A stretch of 12,722 nt of DNA, from assembly GCA_023438325.1 (NCBI GenBank), contig JAEXRB010000118.1, forward strand, positions 1-12,722, given 5' to 3'. This document shows positions 1-7,225 of the stretch, one piece after another. The number at the start of each line of letters is the position of its first letter. The first letter of the stretch is position 1. The translations under genes and the position numbers were made by a program. Under the pieces are notes generated by a model. That model was not told where the DNA came from. It did not search any database and worked only from the letters and a program-made list of their open reading frames with translations. This DNA is from Pseudomonadota bacterium (lineage in GTDB: Bacteria > Pseudomonadota > Gammaproteobacteria > Xanthomonadales > Xanthomonadaceae).

Positions 1-2687
1 GGCAGGGCTTGTGCGAGTTGCTTGCGTGCCGCGTTGGTGCGGCCTTGGGCGAGGGAGATTCCGGCACGCTCGGCGCGGGCGATGGCCAAGTCCACATCCA
101 CGCCCCCAGGCGCGCCCAGTTGCGCGATGGCCATGTCGATTTCTTCCGATGCCGTGGCCAGTTCGCCGCGCAACAGTGCAAAGGAAGCGCGCAGGCGATG
201 GGCGTGGGCGAAAAGGATGTGATCGGGGCCAAGGATGGCGGTCAGGCGGGCGACGGCTTCTTCGAGCAGGGCCGGGCCATGCTCCGAATCGTTCATGTGC
301 CGTGCCAGAACGGCCAGTTGCCAGACCGCCAAGGCGTAGTTCACCGAGTCTTCGCCTTCGTCGTGGCGTGCGGTTTCGCGCAGCGCGGTCAGTTGCGCCA
401 GGGCTTCGGCATGACGGCCCGCCAGACCCAGCGTGCGGGCACGGTTGCGCAAGGCATTTCCAGGCGCTTGTCCAATGGCGTTTCCGCTGTGCGTGAAGAT
501 CTCGATGGCGCTATCGATATGGCGCAGCGCGCCCTCGTAATCGCCGGCGTTTTCCATCACCGCGGCGAGGTTGCTCAGCGAAATGGCTTCCTCCACATCG
601 GAGTGCATGGCGCGGGCATAGGCGGCATGGGCCTTTTCATGTGCTGCCACCGCCTCCCGATATCGGCCTTGCATATTCAATGCATTGCCGAGGGCGTTGA
701 ACAGGTTGCCGGCGCGGATGCCGCTGAGGCCGGCGGTGCGCTCCTGCGTGGCAAGGGCATCGCGCAGCAGCGCCACGGCATCTCCGGCGCGGCCACTGTC
801 GGCAAGCAATTCTGCATGGACGCGCGTGAGATTGATGCGAGAAGAAGATTCCGGAGGCACCTTGCGGGCTTGGGCAAAGGCAATGCCGCGCTGACTCAGG
901 ACCAGTGCGCGCCCGGGTTCGCCTTGTGCGAGCCAGGTGCTGGCGGCAAGGGTGAACACTTCCAGCACGGCTTCGGCCGGAGTATTGGATGTGGCGTTGG
1001 CATTGGCCAGCAACGCATCCCATTGGGCATGCGCTTGATCCAGTTCGTTGCGGCGGTAATGCACGAAGGCGCTTTGTGCGGCACTGGCAAAGCGTGCGGC
1101 GGCATCGTCGGGTGCGAAGCGTTCGCGCAGTTTGGCGGCTTTGCGTGCTGGCGGCATGGCCTGGTCATGCCGCTCCAGCGTCGCCAGTACGCTGGAGAGA
1201 TTGTCCAGTTCGATGGCGAAGGCCAGGGCTTCGCTGCGACTTTCCGGAATGACGTCCTGGCTGCCTGCGGCGAGAAGTGTGGCGGCGATGGCCGGTTCGC
1301 CCAGCGACATGTACAAGGTGCCGAGCAGACGTTGCACGCTGCGGCGCGCTGGCGTCGGCAGGCTGGCATCGGCCTCGATGCCGGCACGGGCCTGATCGAG
1401 GAGATCGCGCACGCTGATCTGGGTGCTCATTGCCACATCGGGCGAGGCTGCCGCCAGCGTGCGCGAGAGGAAATCCAGCGAGGCGCGTGCCGCCTGGGTT
1501 TCGCGCTCGGCCACGGCCAGCGCCCGGGCGGTCTGTTTCTCGGCGGCGAGGGCGCGGCTGCGTTCGACCGCCAGCCGCCAGACGAAAGTCGACGAAGCCA
1601 ACAGCGCCAGCACCAGCATCGCCACACCGAGCCGATGGCGGCGAATGAACTTGCCGGAACGGTAAAACCAGTGGTCGGGCGCTGCCAGCACCGGGCGGCC
1701 CTCGCGCCAGCGCGCCAGATCGGCGCGTAGCGCTTCCACCGTGGGATAGCGATGCGCAGGCTCGGCTTCGGTGGCACGGGCGAGAATGCCGCGCAGGTCG
1801 GCGGGCAGGGGCAGCGCCATGAAGCCTTCGGGAAGTTCTGCCGGTTGTGCCGATCCGCGTTCGCCACTGAGCATTTCGCGCAGCACCACGCCGAGTGCGT
1901 AGATGTCGGTGGCGGTGGAAACATTCTGGCCGGCACGTTGTTCGGGGCTGGCGTAGCCCTGAGTGAACACCCGGGTGGAAGTATGGCGTGCCGAATCGGC
2001 GCCCACGTCCACCAGTTTGGCGACGCCGAAGTCCAGCAGCTTCGGCTCCCCGCCTGGCAGCACCAGCACGTTGCCCGGCTTCAGGTCGCGGTGGATCACC
2101 AAGCGGCCATGCGCGTGCTGTACCGCATCGGCGATGCGGTCGAAAAGGATCAGCCGGGCGCTCAGGTCGAGCCGGGCCGCGGCAATGTGTTCGAGCAGCC
2201 CCAGCCCTTGCACGTACTCCATCACCACGTAGGGCTGGCCATCGTCGGTCTGGCCGCCATCGATCAGGCGGGCGATGTTGGGATGATCCAGTTGGGCGAG
2301 GATCTGGCGCTCCTGTCGCAGGCGGCGCTGGCCATCCTGAGTGGGAAAGCCGCGAATCAGCTTGATGGCGACTTGTTGTTCGAACTGGCCATCGGCACGT
2401 TCGGCCAAAAGCACGGTGCCCATGCCGCCTGCGCCCAACTCCCGCAGTACGCGCCATGAGCCCAGGCGCATGCCCTCGGGCACCGAGTGGAGCAGGGCAG
2501 CGGCACCATCGCGCACGGCGCTGGCAAGTGGGTCGCGGGTGTCCTGATCGGCGCTCAGCAGGGCACGCAGGCGTGCCGCAAGGGTGGGCTCGAGCGTACT
2601 CAGTTTGTGTTCGCGCTGTTCTTGCGATACGTCGAGCAGGGCATGGAAAAGATCGCCCAGGCGTGCGTGTTCAGCGCTCGGGCTCAT
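1..2687 (-). CDS. Receptor-like Ser/Thr protein kinase with one TM segment and TPR C-terminal region (3' end cut by window edge)
   Basis: Starting at the ATG at 2687, the frame stays open to the edge: at least 895 residues. A 75-residue N-terminal extension precedes a complete Hanks-type kinase domain: glycine loop GAGGMGTV at 85-92, VAIK lysine K109, probable helix-C glutamate E126, catalytic HRDLKPGN at 199-206, DFG at 219-221 and SPE at 247-249. The activation loop is rich in Ser/Thr (S232, T236, S237, T238, T242). A basic stretch (IRRHR) precedes one hydrophobic membrane segment at about 353-371, then a likely coiled coil to about 400. The remainder is helical with TPR-like units, clearest at about 661-694 and 703-736. 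The inferred topology is cytoplasmic kinase and periplasmic TPR sensor. The start overlaps the sigma factor stop as ATGA and lacks a strong Shine-Dalgarno, so translation is probably coupled. All kinase signature residues are present, so it should be active. Its natural partner is the adjacent sigma factor. Confidence 0.93.
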   Translation of the reverse strand, partial: MSPSAEHARLGDLFHALLDVSQEQREHKLSTLEPTLAARLRALLSADQDTRDPLASAVRDGAAALLHSVPEGMRLGSWRVLRELGAGGMGTVLLAERADGQFEQQVAIKLIRGFPTQDGQRRLRQERQILAQLDHPNIARLIDGGQTDDGQPYVVMEYVQGLGLLEHIAAARLDLSARLILFDRIADAVQHAHGRLVIHRDLKPGNVLVLPGGEPKLLDFGVAKLVDVGADSARHTSTRVFTQGYASPEQRAGQNVSTATDIYALGVVLREMLSGERGSAQPAELPEGFMALPLPADLRGILARATEAEPAHRYPTVEALRADLARWREGRPVLAAPDHWFYRSGKFIRRHRLGVAMLVLALLASSTFVWRLAVERSRALAAEKQTARALAVAERETQAARASLDFLSRTLAAASPDVAMSTQISVRDLLDQARAGIEADASLPTPARRSVQRLLGTLYMSLGEPAIAATLLAAGSQDVIPESRSEALAFAIELDNLSSVLATLERHDQAMPPARKAAKLRERFAPDDAAARFASAAQSAFVHYRRNELDQAHAQWDALLANANATSNTPAEAVLEVFTLAASTWLAQGEPGRALVLSQRGIAFAQARKVPPESSSRINLTRVHAELLADSGRAGDAVALLRDALATQERTAGLSGIRAGNLFNALGNALNMQGRYREAVAAHEKAHAAYARAMHSDVEEAISLSNLAAVMENAGDYEGALRHIDSAIEIFTHSGNAIGQAPGNALRNRARTLGLAGRHAEALAQLTALRETARHDEGEDSVNYALAVWQLAVLARHMNDSEHGPALLEEAVARLTAILGPDHILFAHAHRLRASFALLRGELATASEEIDMAIAQLGAPGGVDVDLAIARAERAGISLAQGRTNAARKQLAQAL

Positions 2688-3256
2688 GACGCCAGAGCCT
2701 GCTTCAGCCAGGCACGGGCAAAACGCAAGTCGCGATCCACGGTTGCCAGTGAAATATCCAGAGCCGCGCCGATTTCATCGCGCGAAAAGCCGCCGAAATA
2801 GATCAATTCCACTACGCGCGCCTGGCGAGGGTCTTCTTGCGCCAGTGCCGCAAGCGCTTCGTCCACGCGCAACACGACGCTGTCCGGTGCGCTCGCGGGA
2901 ATGTCGGTCACCTGGCTCAATGGCACTGCGGCCTGACCGGCACCGCGTTTGTCGCTGAGGCGACGGCGGGCGTGATCGACGACGACCTGCCGGGTGGCCT
3001 GCGCCACGACATGGAAGAAATGACGGCGGTCGGCCCAGTCCGCCCTGCCTCCGAGCAGGCGCAGCAAGGCTTCGTGCGCCAGCTCTGTAGGCGTCATGGA
3101 GCCTGTGGCATGGCGTTGCAGCGATTGATTCGCGATCGCCCGCACGCGGCGGTAGACCAGCCCCATCAATTCCTCGCGCGCATCGGTATCGCCGGCTTGC
3201 CAGCGGCGCAGCAACTGGGTCAGTTGCGGGGCAGACTCGAGTGGGGAATCGGACAT
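2684..3256 (-). CDS. ECF-type RNA polymerase sigma factor of the kinase-associated class (TIGR02999-like)
   Basis: This 190-residue protein has only the sigma-2 and sigma-4 regions, as expected for an ECF factor. Sigma-2 covers about residues 12-100, including FFHVVAQATRQVVVDHARRR around 79-98, typical of the TIGR02999/Sigma70_ECF class. Sigma-4 is the helix-turn-helix at about 145-185 (GGFSRDEIGAALDISLATVD). No anti-sigma gene is adjacent; a Ser/Thr kinase follows with an ATGA overlap. Residues 55-58 read T-P-T-E at the point where canonical ECF factors have an acidic cluster. In the characterised homologous pairs EcfK/PknS (Xanthomonas citri) and EcfP/PknT (Vibrio parahaemolyticus), kinase phosphorylation of a threonine activates the sigma factor. 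The ATG at 3256 was chosen because the conserved domain begins soon after it. An in-frame ATG at 3310 has no better ribosome site and lies close to the tsf terminator. No Shine-Dalgarno precedes 3256. Confidence 0.93.
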   Translation of the reverse strand: MSDSPLESAPQLTQLLRRWQAGDTDAREELMGLVYRRVRAIANQSLQRHATGSMTPTELAHEALLRLLGGRADWADRRHFFHVVAQATRQVVVDHARRRLSDKRGAGQAAVPLSQVTDIPASAPDSVVLRVDEALAALAQEDPRQARVVELIYFGGFSRDEIGAALDISLATVDRDLRFARAWLKQALAS

Positions 3257-3263
3257 GGCGGCG

Positions 3264-3269
3264 ATTATG
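3264..3269 (-). promoter_or_regulatory. Candidate -10 element of the sigma factor gene, implying a leaderless mRNA
   Basis: On the minus strand CATAAT lies 7 nt before the ATG at 3256, and the spacer CGCCGCC has no Shine-Dalgarno. A transcript from this box would start at or next to the initiation codon. No convincing -35 hexamer is seen 16-18 bp upstream. Inference only. Confidence 0.35.
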
Positions 3270-3322
3270 GGCCGGTTTTCAGGATTTCGCGCTGCGGCTG
3301 CTATGGCCATCGTCAGACAAAG

Positions 3323-3349
3323 AAAAAGCCGCGGTTTCCCGCGGCTTTT
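3323..3349 (-). terminator. Rho-independent terminator of rpsB-tsf
   Basis: An 11-bp perfect stem pairs 3324-3334 with 3339-3349 around a 4-nt loop, with GCCGCGG as its core. Read on the minus strand, downstream of the tsf stop, the second arm ends in a run of five T, then C and three T, which is a classical intrinsic terminator. The A tract on the other side makes the structure nearly symmetric, but no plus-strand gene ends here. It separates the translation genes from the sigma/kinase cassette. Confidence 0.88.
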
Positions 3350-3380
3350 CCGATACGGCATGGTGGTGCAAGTGGACAGG

Positions 3381-4256
3381 TCAGACCTGCATCGCCTTGG
3401 CCACTTCGGCAGCGTAGTCTTCCACCACCTTCTCGATGCCTTCGCCCACGACCAGGCGCTGGAACGAAAGCACCTGCGCGCCTTCCTTCTTGAGGGCCTG
3501 TTCGACCGTGCTGTCGGTGTCCAGCACATAGGCCTGACCGGTCAGGCTGATTTCCGACAGGGTCTTGTTGAGCTTGCCGGAGATCATCTTTTCCTGGATG
3601 TCGGCGGGCTTGGCCTTGTCCTTGTCGCTCATCTGCGCCAGCGCGATTTCCTTTTCCTTGGCCACGAAGTCGGCCGGGGCATCGGCCGGGGTCAGGTACT
3701 GCGGATTCATCGCGGCGATGTGCATGGCCAGGCCCTTGGCCAGTTCCGGCGAACCGCCCTTGACGTCAACCAGCACGCCGATGCGACCGCCGTGGACATA
3801 GCTGCCCACGTTCTGGCCGTCCTGGACCCATGCCAGGCGGCGCAGCTGTACGTTCTCGCCGACCTTGGCGATCAGTGCGGCGCGGGCTTCTTCGACGCTG
3901 TTGCCGCCAGCGAGCTTGGCGGCCTTGAGCGCCTCGATGTCGGCAGCGCCGCTGGTCAGTGCAGCCTCTGCCACGGACTGGGCGAAGCCGACGAAGTTCT
4001 CGTCCTTGGCGACGAAGTCGGTTTCGGAGTTGACTTCCACCAGCACGGCACGGGCGCCTTCGGCAGCCACCACGATGCGGCCTTCGGCGGCGACGCGGTC
4101 AGCCTTCTTGTCGGCCTTGGCCAGACCGGTCTTGCGCAGGTGCTCCATCGCAGCTTCGATGTCGCCGTTGTGTTCGCTGAGTGCCCTTTTGCACTCCATC
4201 ATGCCGGCGCCGGAGCGCTCACGCAGTTCCTTGACCAGGGCGGCGGTGATTTCCAT
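3381..4256 (-). CDS. tsf: Translation elongation factor Ts
   Basis: At 291 residues it is close to the usual length (E. coli about 283). EF-Ts is the nucleotide exchange factor that releases GDP from EF-Tu in the cytoplasm. The N-terminal UBA-like module (residues 1-50, beginning MEITAALVKELRERSGAGMM) is intact. The TDFV motif is at 79-82; D80 and F81 are the residues that intrude into the EF-Tu nucleotide site in the E. coli complex. The remainder is the dimerisation core and C-terminal module. Start 4256 is supported by a good ribosome site, GAGGT at 4261-4265, 4 nt upstream of the ATG. It lies downstream of rpsB in the usual rpsB-tsf operon with a 114-nt gap, and is followed by a strong terminator. 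The common downstream partners pyrH and frr are absent here. Confidence 0.98.
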   Translation of the reverse strand: MEITAALVKELRERSGAGMMECKRALSEHNGDIEAAMEHLRKTGLAKADKKADRVAAEGRIVVAAEGARAVLVEVNSETDFVAKDENFVGFAQSVAEAALTSGAADIEALKAAKLAGGNSVEEARAALIAKVGENVQLRRLAWVQDGQNVGSYVHGGRIGVLVDVKGGSPELAKGLAMHIAAMNPQYLTPADAPADFVAKEKEIALAQMSDKDKAKPADIQEKMISGKLNKTLSEISLTGQAYVLDTDSTVEQALKKEGAQVLSFQRLVVGEGIEKVVEDYAAEVAKAMQV

Positions 4257-4290
4257 GACTACCTCGGGAATGTGTATGAATCAGGTGAAT

Positions 4291-4359
4291 GCGCGCGGTG
4301 ATGCGAGTCGCCGCGCGCAAGTAAGACAGCCTGACAGCCGACCATGACAGCCGTCAGGC
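4291..4359 (-). other. Two inverted repeats in the rpsB-tsf intercistronic region
   Basis: The 114-nt gap holds two potential RNA stems. GCGCGCGG at 4291-4298 pairs with CCGCGCGC at 4311-4318 (8 bp, 12-nt loop). GCCTGAC at 4329-4335 pairs with GTCAGGC at 4353-4359 (7 bp, 17-nt loop). Neither is followed by a T tract on the minus strand, so they are not full terminators. A partial attenuator or RNA processing site that sets the tsf:rpsB ratio is possible, as the E. coli rpsB-tsf spacer is also reported to hold an attenuator-like structure. The inverted repeats are seen; the function is inferred. Confidence 0.4.
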
Positions 4360-4370
4360 AGGGGCTGGAC

Positions 4371-5219
4371 TTACTCGCCAGCCTTGTCGGCGCGCGGTGC
4401 ACGCTTGGCCGGAGCCTTCTTGGCCGGTGCGCGGCGCGGCGGTGCGGCCTTCTTCGGCTCGTCCTCGTCCTTGGCGACGGGGTTGCCTTGCTCGTCCAGT
4501 TCGATGAACTCGTCATCGCCGGACGCCATGATCGGCGCGGCAGCCTTGCCTTCCAGCACGGCGTCGGCAGCGGCGCGGGCGTAGAGCTGCACGGCGCGGA
4601 TGGCGTCGTCATTGCCGGGGATGGCGTAATCGACCAGCTCCGGGTTGTAGTTGGTGTCGACCACGGCCACCACCGGGATGCCGAGCTTCTTGGCTTCTTC
4701 GACCGCGATGTTTTCGTGGCCGATGTCCACGATGAACAGGGCGTCCGGCAGGCCGTTCATGTTCTTGATGCCACCGAGCGAGTTTTCCAGCTTCTCGCGC
4801 TCGCGCTGGCGCTGCAGCACTTCATGCTTGACCAGCTTGGCGAAGCTGCCGTCGGTTTCCGCCGCTTCCAGCTCCTTCAGGCGGGCGATCGACTGCTTGA
4901 CGGTGCGGAAGTTGGTCAGCATGCCGCCGAGCCAGCGCGCCGAAACGTAGGGCATGCCGCAGCGTGCCGCTTCCTCGGCGATGGCTTCACGCGCCGAGCG
5001 CTTGGTGCCGACGAACATGATGGTGCCGCGCTTCTGCGCCAGGCCGGAGATGAAGTTCATCGCGTCGTTGAACAGCGGAACCGTCTTCTCCAGATTGATG
5101 ATGTGGATCTTGCCGCGCGCACCGAAGATGTACGGAGCCATCTTGGGGTTCCAGTAGCGGGTCTGGTGGCCGAAATGAACGCCGGCTTCCAGCATTTGGC
5201 GCATGGTGATCTGGGACAT
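4371..5219 (-). CDS. rpsB: Small ribosomal subunit protein uS2 with extended basic C-terminal tail
   Basis: This 282-residue ribosomal protein S2 sits on the 30S subunit, where it helps hold S1. The N-terminus, MSQITMRQMLEAGVHFGHQT, is typical of the family, as are RYWNPKMAPYIFG, FVGTKR and the NMNGLPDALFIVD segment. E. coli S2 ends near residue 241. Here the chain continues about 40 residues as an acidic stretch (DEDE) followed by a Lys/Ala/Pro-rich tail with repeated APAK-like units. Start 5219 is fixed by homology and by the Shine-Dalgarno AGGAG at 5228-5232, 8 nt upstream. The open frame extends 75 codons further up to 5444, but that part has no S2 similarity and lies in the structured leader. 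It is the first gene of rpsB-tsf. Confidence 0.98.
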   Translation of the reverse strand: MSQITMRQMLEAGVHFGHQTRYWNPKMAPYIFGARGKIHIINLEKTVPLFNDAMNFISGLAQKRGTIMFVGTKRSAREAIAEEAARCGMPYVSARWLGGMLTNFRTVKQSIARLKELEAAETDGSFAKLVKHEVLQRQREREKLENSLGGIKNMNGLPDALFIVDIGHENIAVEEAKKLGIPVVAVVDTNYNPELVDYAIPGNDDAIRAVQLYARAAADAVLEGKAAAPIMASGDDEFIELDEQGNPVAKDEDEPKKAAPPRRAPAKKAPAKRAPRADKAGE

Positions 5220-5449
5220 TGAAGCTACTCCTGATGGTGGAACCGTCCGTGTACGGTGTGGTCTGTAGGTAGACCGCACAGCGGTGGCATCGCCGATGAG
5301 GCGGGAGCCGCGATTCCGGGGTTGGGCCTCCACGCGACGCCGTTGCCGAACCCCTTGCAGGGCACCCCGGAACGGACGCAGGTCGCGTGTGTGGATTCGT
5401 CGCTGACGCGCAACGTGGGCGGCGAAGGGCGAAAAACGCCCCACAAAGC
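5220..5449 (-). promoter_or_regulatory. Long structured 5' leader of rpsB (candidate S2 autoregulatory region)
   Basis: If transcription starts about 7 nt past the -10 box at 5456-5461, the leader is about 230 nt, far longer than ordinary. It can form several hairpins: GGGCG/CGCCC around a five-base loop at 5427-5441; GGTCT/AGACC with a 6-nt loop at 5260-5275, extended past one mismatch by GTG/CAC; and ACCGT/ACGGT with a 6-nt loop at 5242-5257, ending about 10 nt from the AGGAG site. In E. coli, S2 represses rpsB through a conserved structured 5'UTR, so an equivalent role is plausible. I could not assign it to a named RNA family. Confidence 0.45.
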
Positions 5450-5450
5450 C

Positions 5451-5493
5451 GGCGCATCATAACGCCGGATGCGCCCTGCGGCAAATGCAGGGC
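5451..5493. repeat. Two overlapping inverted repeats across the rpsB promoter
   Basis: GGCGCATC at 5451-5458 is inverted as GATGCGCC at 5468-5475 (8 bp, 9-nt spacer) and spans the -10 box. GCCCTGC at 5473-5479 is inverted as GCAGGGC at 5487-5493 (7 bp, 7-nt spacer) and spans the -35 box. Both are perfect. The second begins inside the last arm of the first. They could be operators, or chance palindromes in GC-rich DNA. Confidence 0.5.
5456..5484 (-). promoter_or_regulatory. Sigma-70 type promoter of rpsB-tsf
   Basis: On the minus strand TTGCCG at 5484-5479 (4 of 6 matches to the -35 consensus) and TATGAT at 5461-5456 (5 of 6 to the -10) are separated by exactly 17 bp. No better pair was seen in the intergenic region. 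Its strength and position suit a ribosomal protein operon. Two inverted repeats overlap it. Confidence 0.6.
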
Positions 5494-5537
5494 CGGGCGA
5501 GCGTGGCGTGGCCGGGTAACTCGGGGCGCGGCGGGGC

Positions 5538-5569
5538 TTTTCGCGCACGTCTATTTTCGCGCACGTCTA
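5538..5569 (+). repeat. Perfect 16-bp tandem duplication upstream of eno
   Basis: TTTTCGCGCACGTCTA occurs at 5538-5553 and again at 5554-5569 with no mismatch or gap. The second copy ends inside the TATAAT box. The first copy, joined to the second, yields a weaker TATTTT at 5552-5557. Confidence 0.95.
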
Positions 5570-5573
5570 TAAT
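5568..5573 (+). promoter_or_regulatory. Consensus -10 box (TATAAT) of the eno operon
   Basis: A perfect TATAAT lies 43 nt before the eno ATG, giving a predicted start near 5580 and a leader of about 37 nt. No good -35 hexamer is found 16-18 bp upstream, so it may be activator-assisted. It points away from the rpsB promoter, with the two predicted starts about 130 bp apart. The 397-bp rpsB-eno spacer otherwise holds the rpsB promoter and leader and no gene. Confidence 0.6.
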
Positions 5574-5616
5574 ACGCGGTCCGCTTTCCTCTCAACTTTC
5601 CGGAAAATCCGTCGAA

Positions 5617-6906
<1,290 letters not shown>

Positions 6907-6913
6907 TGCAGCC

Positions 6914-7225
6914 ATGGCGCGCCTGATCGCCCTCGTGCTCGTCGCCCTGGTGGCGCTGCTCCAGTTGAAATACTGGGTCGGCAGCGGCGGCGTGCGCGAG
7001 GTCGAGGCGCTGCGCGAGCGCGTGGAGGCGCAGGCGCGCGAGAACGCGGAATTGGAGCGTCGCAACGAGGCGCTCCAGGCCGAAGTGGAGGAATTGCGCG
7101 AAGGCAAGGCCGCGCTGGAAGAGCGCGCACGTTCGGAACTGGGCCTCATCAAACCCGGTGAAGTCTTCTACCGCATCGTTGAAACGCCGCAACCCGGGCA
7201 ACCCGGGCCGGAGCCGCGTCGATGA
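6914..7225 (+). CDS. ftsB: Cell division protein FtsB
   Basis: This 103-residue bitopic inner-membrane protein has a very short cytoplasmic N-terminus, a transmembrane segment at about residues 3-20, a leucine-rich periplasmic coiled coil at about 28-75 (EVEALRERVEAQARENAELE), and a short tail with the family-typical EELGLIKPGE-like patch (SELGLIKPGEVFYRIVE). FtsB with FtsL and FtsQ activates septal peptidoglycan synthesis by FtsWI. It starts only 7 nt after the eno stop with no Shine-Dalgarno, so it probably relies on re-initiation by ribosomes finishing eno. Its stop overlaps the ispD start as ATGA. The eno-ftsB-ispD-ispF order is characteristic of gammaproteobacteria. Confidence 0.96.
   Translation: MARLIALVLVALVALLQLKYWVGSGGVREVEALRERVEAQARENAELERRNEALQAEVEELREGKAALEERARSELGLIKPGEVFYRIVETPQPGQPGPEPRR

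Noticed and set aside
9..2459. Long plus-strand open frames (about 573 and 235 codons) opposite the kinase gene
   Set aside because: They are antisense to a frame with complete kinase signatures. Their translations are low-complexity and resemble no family; such frames are expected in high-GC DNA.
3323..3349. Bidirectional terminator
   Set aside because: The stem is nearly symmetric, but no plus-strand gene ends here, so only the minus-strand role for tsf is supported.
3255..5222. Plus-strand open frames of about 348 and 292 codons opposite tsf and rpsB
   Set aside because: They lie antisense to two unmistakable translation genes and have no recognisable domain or ribosome site.
5220..5444. 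N-terminal extension of S2 to the ATG at 5444
   Set aside because: The family start and AGGAG site fix the start at 5219; the extension is leader sequence.
5538..5569. CRISPR-like direct repeat
   Set aside because: The two 16-bp copies are immediately adjacent with no spacer and no cas gene is nearby; it is a simple tandem duplication.
5485..5616. Upstream in-frame extension of enolase by 44 codons
   Set aside because: It contains the tandem repeat and the TATAAT box, lacks enolase similarity, and the family N-terminus starts exactly at 5617.
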